A stretch of 57,988 nt of DNA from Verrucomicrobiota bacterium (lineage in GTDB: Bacteria > Verrucomicrobiota > Verrucomicrobiia > Limisphaerales > UBA9464). Below are positions 54,412-57,988 of the stretch, one piece after another. The notes beneath the pieces are model-generated. The model did not search any database and was not told where the DNA came from. It saw nothing but the letters and a program-made list of their open reading frames with translations. The stretch is taken from positions 1 through 57,988 of the forward strand of contig JAFLEF010000048.1 of the NCBI GenBank assembly GCA_017309115.1, in the 5' to 3' direction. The position numbers were made by a program, and so were the translations under genes. The stretch's first letter is position 1, and every line of letters begins with the position of its first letter.

Positions 54412-55203
54412 ATGCAACTTCCCCCTGCTCCGCGAATCGCCCGTGGCTTCACGCTCATTGAACTGCTCGTGGTCATCGCGATCATTGCAATTCTTGCCGG
54501 CATGCTGCTGCCCGCCCTCGGCAAGGCGAAAACCAAGGCCCAGGGCGTTCAGTGCCTGAGCAACGGCAAGCAACTGACCTTGGCGTGGATCATGTACGCC
54601 GGCGATCATCAGGATCGACTCGTCCCCAATGGCACCGGGGCCCAACCCGGCTGGGTCGAAGGCTGGATCAATCCCATCACCGGCCCGGGAACCATCACTG
54701 ACTGCACCAATGTCACGCTGATCATGGCGCCCAAGGGCAAACTTTGGCCCTACAATCCGGCACTGGGCATCTACAAATGTCCGGCTGACAACTACAAGGT
54801 GAAGATCGGCCGGAATGTGCACACCCGAACCCGGAGTATTTCGATGAACGGGAATATGAACGGGGCCAGCTGGTACACCGATCTGATCAAGAAAACGTGG
54901 TGGACCTACACCCGGCTCGGCGACGTTCGGAATCCGAGTTCGCAGTTCGTGTTCGTCGATGAGCGCGAGGACAGCGTCGATGACGGCTACCTCTTGATCA
55001 CACTCGAGCCCAATGATCTTTGGGGCAATTTGCCCGCCGTTTACCACAATGGAGCGGCCGGCCTGTCGTTCGCTGACGGGCATGCGGAGGTGCACAAGTG
55101 GGTGGAGCCGGCCACGTTGGCCAAAAAGTGGATCGGTGACCGCAAAGCGCCCCGGGATGTACGTTGGATCCAGGAACGGACTTCCACCAAGTTGGTTCCC
55201 TGA
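54412..55203 (+). CDS. Prepilin-like secreted protein with H-X9-DG-like end
   Basis: 263 residues from ATG 54412 ([12 protein letters not shown]). Prepilin motif [20 protein letters not shown] from about residue 12, then [42 protein letters not shown] and [20 protein letters not shown], the last being the His-x9-DG block of this family. An in-frame ATG at 54373 would add 13 residues. It is a solitary copy, divergent from the radical SAM gene by 68 bp. Confidence 0.88.
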   Translation: MQLPPAPRIARGFTLIELLVVIAIIAILAGMLLPALGKAKTKAQGVQCLSNGKQLTLAWIMYAGDHQDRLVPNGTGAQPGWVEGWINPITGPGTITDCTNVTLIMAPKGKLWPYNPALGIYKCPADNYKVKIGRNVHTRTRSISMNGNMNGASWYTDLIKKTWWTYTRLGDVRNPSSQFVFVDEREDSVDDGYLLITLEPNDLWGNLPAVYHNGAAGLSFADGHAEVHKWVEPATLAKKWIGDRKAPRDVRWIQERTSTKLVP

Positions 55204-55233
55204 GGTGACCGAACCCCGAACCTAAATCGGGTC

Positions 55234-56469
55234 TCAGCCCTCCAACGGATGCTCCCGTTGTTCGAGCGGGAAGTTCATCCTACGCCCGGTCAACGCGGAT
55301 CGATAGATCGCTGCGACCACTTCCACGGCCCAGGCGCCATCGGCCGCACTGCACTTGGGCGGGCGATTCTCGGTTACAGACTCCAGCCAATCTTGGACGG
55401 GCGCGCGGGTGTGTTCCGGAGCGCGGTCGACCCACTCCTTCCCCCACGGTTCCCAGGATTCCTCACGACCTGTCGGCGACCAGGACGTGGCCTTCCTCAG
55501 AAAAACGCTGGGTGAAAGATCACAATTCAACTTCGCCACGCCCTTCGACCCGCGAAACTCGATGCCCCAGTGTCCGGTCGCCTCGCGCAGTCGGGCATCA
55601 CTGGTGAACGTTGCGTTGACGCCCTTCGGAAACGCGAGCGTCGCGAACACCTGATTTCCCGCCACCCACCCCACTTGATCCGCCACACGGCGGCGATCGG
55701 CAACCGTGATATCGCGACCATCGACCAACACCCGCGCCGAGCACCACAGCGGATCCCCGGCGAACATCCGCATCAAATCAAACAGATGCGTCCCCAGAAC
55801 CATCAGATCCTCGCCACCCGCCCGGTGATCCTGCTTCCCGAAGGCGCGCATCTCCACCAGCGACCCTAGTAGCCCGCCTTGGACTGCTTGCTGGAAGGCT
55901 TCAACCACGGGCATCTGCCGCATCGTATGCGCCACAGCAATTTTGGAACCTGTTCTTTCGGCCGACCGCAGAATGGCATCGGCCTCCTTGGGTGACCGGA
56001 CAAACGGTTTCTCGACGAACACGTGAATTCCCTGTTCGGCGCAGGCGAGGACGATTTCGCCATGCGGGTCGGCCTGACGCATCGCCACCACCACCCACTG
56101 CGGCCGCTCCAGCCGCAACATCTCGCGCCAATCCGCGTAGGTTTTCCGAACTCCGAGCGCGCGTGCAGTCCGATTCCGGCCGGCCTCCTGAGGATCTGCC
56201 AGCGCCACCACCTCCACTCCGGGAAGGCCTTGAAACACCTTCTCCAAGCCATGTCCATAGTCACCCTGCCCGGTGTGCCCGATGACTGCCGCTCGTTGGA
56301 ATTCCGCACCGATCTCTGGGCCCGCGGCCGGGGCCGAAAACCAACCCACCGCACCCCAACTCAGCATCTGAGCGAACTGGCGTCGACTGCGTTTGCCGGT
56401 GAGCACCCAAGGAGTGGCCAAGCTCATTGGAGCCCCAGATTGGGTCAGCCGTGAGACCGTCGTGTTCAT
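55234..56469 (-). CDS. TAT-exported Gfo/Idh/MocA-family oxidoreductase
   Basis: 411 residues. RSRRQFAQMLSWGAVGWFSA is a twin-Arg-type signal near residue 28, preceded by an unusually long n-region. Rossmann-like VIGHTGQGDYGHGLEKVFQG, LADPQEAG, and the family EKPFVRSPKEAD site follow; GGEDLMVLGTHLFDLMRMFA is a conserved C-domain block. Related to, but clearly different from, the protein at 19354-20688. ATG 56469 is used; ATG 56427 would shorten the n-region and is equally possible. Confidence 0.87.
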   Translation of the reverse strand: MNTTVSRLTQSGAPMSLATPWVLTGKRSRRQFAQMLSWGAVGWFSAPAAGPEIGAEFQRAAVIGHTGQGDYGHGLEKVFQGLPGVEVVALADPQEAGRNRTARALGVRKTYADWREMLRLERPQWVVVAMRQADPHGEIVLACAEQGIHVFVEKPFVRSPKEADAILRSAERTGSKIAVAHTMRQMPVVEAFQQAVQGGLLGSLVEMRAFGKQDHRAGGEDLMVLGTHLFDLMRMFAGDPLWCSARVLVDGRDITVADRRRVADQVGWVAGNQVFATLAFPKGVNATFTSDARLREATGHWGIEFRGSKGVAKLNCDLSPSVFLRKATSWSPTGREESWEPWGKEWVDRAPEHTRAPVQDWLESVTENRPPKCSAADGAWAVEVVAAIYRSALTGRRMNFPLEQREHPLEG

Positions 56470-56613
56470 GGGGTTCTCTGAAGACTGGCGCAACTACAGT
56501 TGAGGCGAACGTGAAGACCTCGAAACCCTCAGATTCAATCCAGAACCCGTCCAGCCCAAACCCACGCCCAACAGATTTTCAACCCCACTGGGCCGCCTCC
56601 GGGAAGTCTCAGC

Positions 56614-57189
56614 TCAGGTACAGAGCCGGGCGCGACGTCGGTGAACGATACTGACGCCAAGTCCCGTCAACAGCAGCGCGGTCGCCCCGTTTGAGGACGC
56701 TTCCGGAACGACCACCTGGGCCATCACGTCGGAGATGGTGTCCCGGAGTGAAACAGACGCGTTGAAGCTATATCCGTCCGGATACGACGACTCGAGATAC
56801 CCCCGGAAATCAGCAAGATAATCCTGTGGCGTGGGCAACGGCGGTCCAAAGAAGGAGTAGAGGAGGCCCGGTCCAGTCCAATAAAGTTCGTTGATCTCGA
56901 GGCCGGCTGGGGCGAGCTCGCCCAGCCCGTACATGACATCATCCGGTGTGCCCTTCATTTGATCGGTGCCCCACCAAAGACCCTCGAAGTCAAGGGCCTG
57001 CGGCGAGGTGTCTGCCAGGGTGGCATTGAACTGGAAGGTGTCGTCGGCAATGCCGACTATGACCTCGGCGGTTGTGAATGGGTGGTCGCTGACAACTAGC
57101 GCGGAGGGTCGGAACCAGGTCCCGCGTTCTTCGGCGAAGGGACCGCTGGTGGGAACCGTCCCGCGCCAGGTGTTGGTGTGTTCATAGTA
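56614..57189 (-). pseudogene. 5'-truncated PEP-CTERM-like secreted protein remnant
   Basis: The frame ends with a PEP-CTERM-style tail: VVVPEASSNGATALLLTGLG then a hydrophobic stretch and RRRAR. The first ATG (56958) would give only 114 residues with no signal peptide, yet the same frame stays open and protein-like upstream to a stop at 57192-57190 (for example RPSALVVSDHPFTTAEVIVG and DTFQFNATLADTS, FEGLWWGTDQ), with no ATG, GTG or TTG in between. The 5' end with signal peptide seems lost, probably through the repeat-rich DNA to the right. An exosortase should exist elsewhere if this sorting system is functional. Confidence 0.55.
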
Positions 57190-57192
57190 TCA

Positions 57193-57988
57193 GGATGGCC
57201 GACCGCTACCTGCCGACCGGAGGAACGGGACGTGGCAAACTGCCGTCCGTTCGGAGTTTCCATTGGGGAAGGGAGCCATCACCCCTAAGAACGAAGTTTC
57301 CGTTGGGAGCACGCCACCCAAACAGTGTTTTGTTGGATCCCAGTGTCAGCGTTAAAGACCAACAGGTTTCCAGGTGAATAGTCGTTAAGCCTCGACCAAG
57401 GTGAAGCGCCTTGCTCAGGACCTCCCGGCGATGGGAGGACCCGAGGAGTTGAAGCAGGGTGCTTTTGACTTGGTAACCCCGGTCGGTGTCGACACCAGCG
57501 GCGACGTAGGCTTTCTGCTTCATTCAACACCACAGATTGCCAGGCGATCTATGGAGTCGGCAGCTATACCAACAGAGCACCAGGTGATCTGTCGGATTGG
57601 ACCAGTCCTACAGGTTTCCAGGTGATCTGTGACGCGCAGGAGGGGGCGCGATAGGTTCCCGGGCAATCTAACGATTGGAGGCTCGGGGAGCCCGATAGGT
57701 TGCCAGGTGATCTGTGATGTGCGGCGGCCCAGCCCGCGAGGGCGTGGAGGAGGGAACTATCCGGGGTTTACTGCGGCGACGGAGCTGGGTTTCAGCGGGA
57801 ATGGCGCCCAAGGGCGATTCCCGGCCGCGACGGCGGCCTCCTAAGGCGGGTGGAGACGCCAAGGGACGGCTGATCTGGGCATGAGAAGGCCTCGCTCACC
57901 AGGTACAAGGCGAGCGAGGCCGAGATTGGGGTTGGTGGAGGTGAGCCCGGGCGATGGCCGGCTCAGCGGAAGAGGTCGTGTTGCAAGT
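57193..57988. other. Repeat-rich, gene-poor right end
   Basis: No confident gene. It holds two copies of a GTTCGGAGTTTCCATTGGG-like word (57248-57269 and 57289-57309), a decayed repeat array (57365-57719) and a strong hairpin GGCCTCGCTC/GAGCGAGGCC at 57888-57921. A minus-strand frame enters from the right edge and stops at 57965-57963 (ending LQHDLFR), so the hairpin could be the 3' structure of a gene lying beyond the window; eight codons are too few to call. Confidence 0.45.
57365..57719. repeat. Decayed array of short direct repeats (consensus GGTTnCCAGGTGATCTGTGA)
   Basis: Copies start near 57365, 57535, 57579, 57612, 57653 and 57696; the last five are 33-44 bp apart. The best copies read GGTTTCCAGGTGATCTGTGA and GGTTGCCAGGTGATCTGTGA; others have substitutions (GGTTCCCGGGCAATCTAACG). 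A further copy occurs at 22214-22230. Spacers are unlike each other but the repeats are too variable for a CRISPR. Confidence 0.6.

Noticed and set aside
57365-57719. CRISPR array
   Set aside because: Repeats differ too much between copies, spacing is uneven and no cas gene is in the window.

Overview
The window is about 58 kb of GC-rich chromosomal DNA, and every sign points to a member of the phylum Verrucomicrobiota. The 16S gene has verrucomicrobial features (for example AAAACTCAAAGAAATTGACGG). Solitary prepilin-like proteins, PQQ-type beta-propeller proteins, TAT-exported Gfo/Idh oxidoreductases, secreted repeat proteins ending in a YYRLVE/FYRVLE-type tail and a PEP-CTERM-like remnant are all typical of that phylum. 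A Pedosphaera/Limisphaera-like lineage is my guess, not something the sequence proves. Start contexts mostly lack a Shine-Dalgarno sequence, although the 16S 3' end carries a normal anti-SD.

Layout. 1-2838 (minus strand) is an rRNA operon: 16S, tRNA-Ala(TGC), tRNA-Ile(GAT) and the 5' part of 23S, which runs off the left edge. About 690 bp of gene-free, hairpin-rich DNA follows. 3619-7678 (minus) is a type II secretion block in the order F-H-I-J-K, with ATGA overlaps at H/I, I/J and J/K. After a small plus-strand lipoprotein, 8226-20688 is one long run of minus-strand genes with mostly short gaps: a TAT-exported Gfo/Idh oxidoreductase, a sugar-phosphate isomerase/epimerase-fold protein, a beta-carbonic anhydrase, a GntR/UTRA regulator, a CoA-acylating (methyl)malonate-semialdehyde dehydrogenase, a medium-chain zinc dehydrogenase, an aldehyde dehydrogenase, a class II aldolase, a PQQ dehydrogenase with a built-in cytochrome c, a prepilin-like protein and a Nudix hydrolase. 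The central part looks like a catabolic route for a sugar or polyol whose substrate I cannot name.

20811-24630 holds two more PQQ-type propeller proteins around a DUF2293 protein. 25221-27067 is a compact set of five small, overlapping genes of unknown function. It is bordered by duplicated non-coding DNA, including a 198-bp direct repeat and one copy of a dispersed intergenic repeat whose second copy lies near 42.4 kb. 27970-31766 encodes a complete ribose-type ABC importer (binding protein, double ATPase, permease); the permease carries an unusual extra extracytoplasmic domain. 31854-34949 is a secreted protein with 14 propeller-like repeats. Divergent from it are two translationally coupled paralogous membrane-anchored proteins and a CorA-like protein with GME in place of GMN.

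38.6-56.5 kb is a mosaic of mostly single genes: a XylR-type AraC regulator with a DUF4380 protein, a GH144-like glucoamylase-family enzyme, YceI, a YSC84/SYLF protein, an M20 peptidase, two prepilin-like proteins, a LolD-type ATPase, an MnmD-like tRNA methyltransferase, an Ig-repeat secreted protein next to an outer-membrane barrel, a PA0069-type radical SAM protein and another Gfo/Idh oxidoreductase. The last 1.4 kb has a 5'-truncated PEP-CTERM-like gene followed by a decayed array of short direct repeats.

All calls come from reading the sequence and from remembered family motifs; no searches were run.
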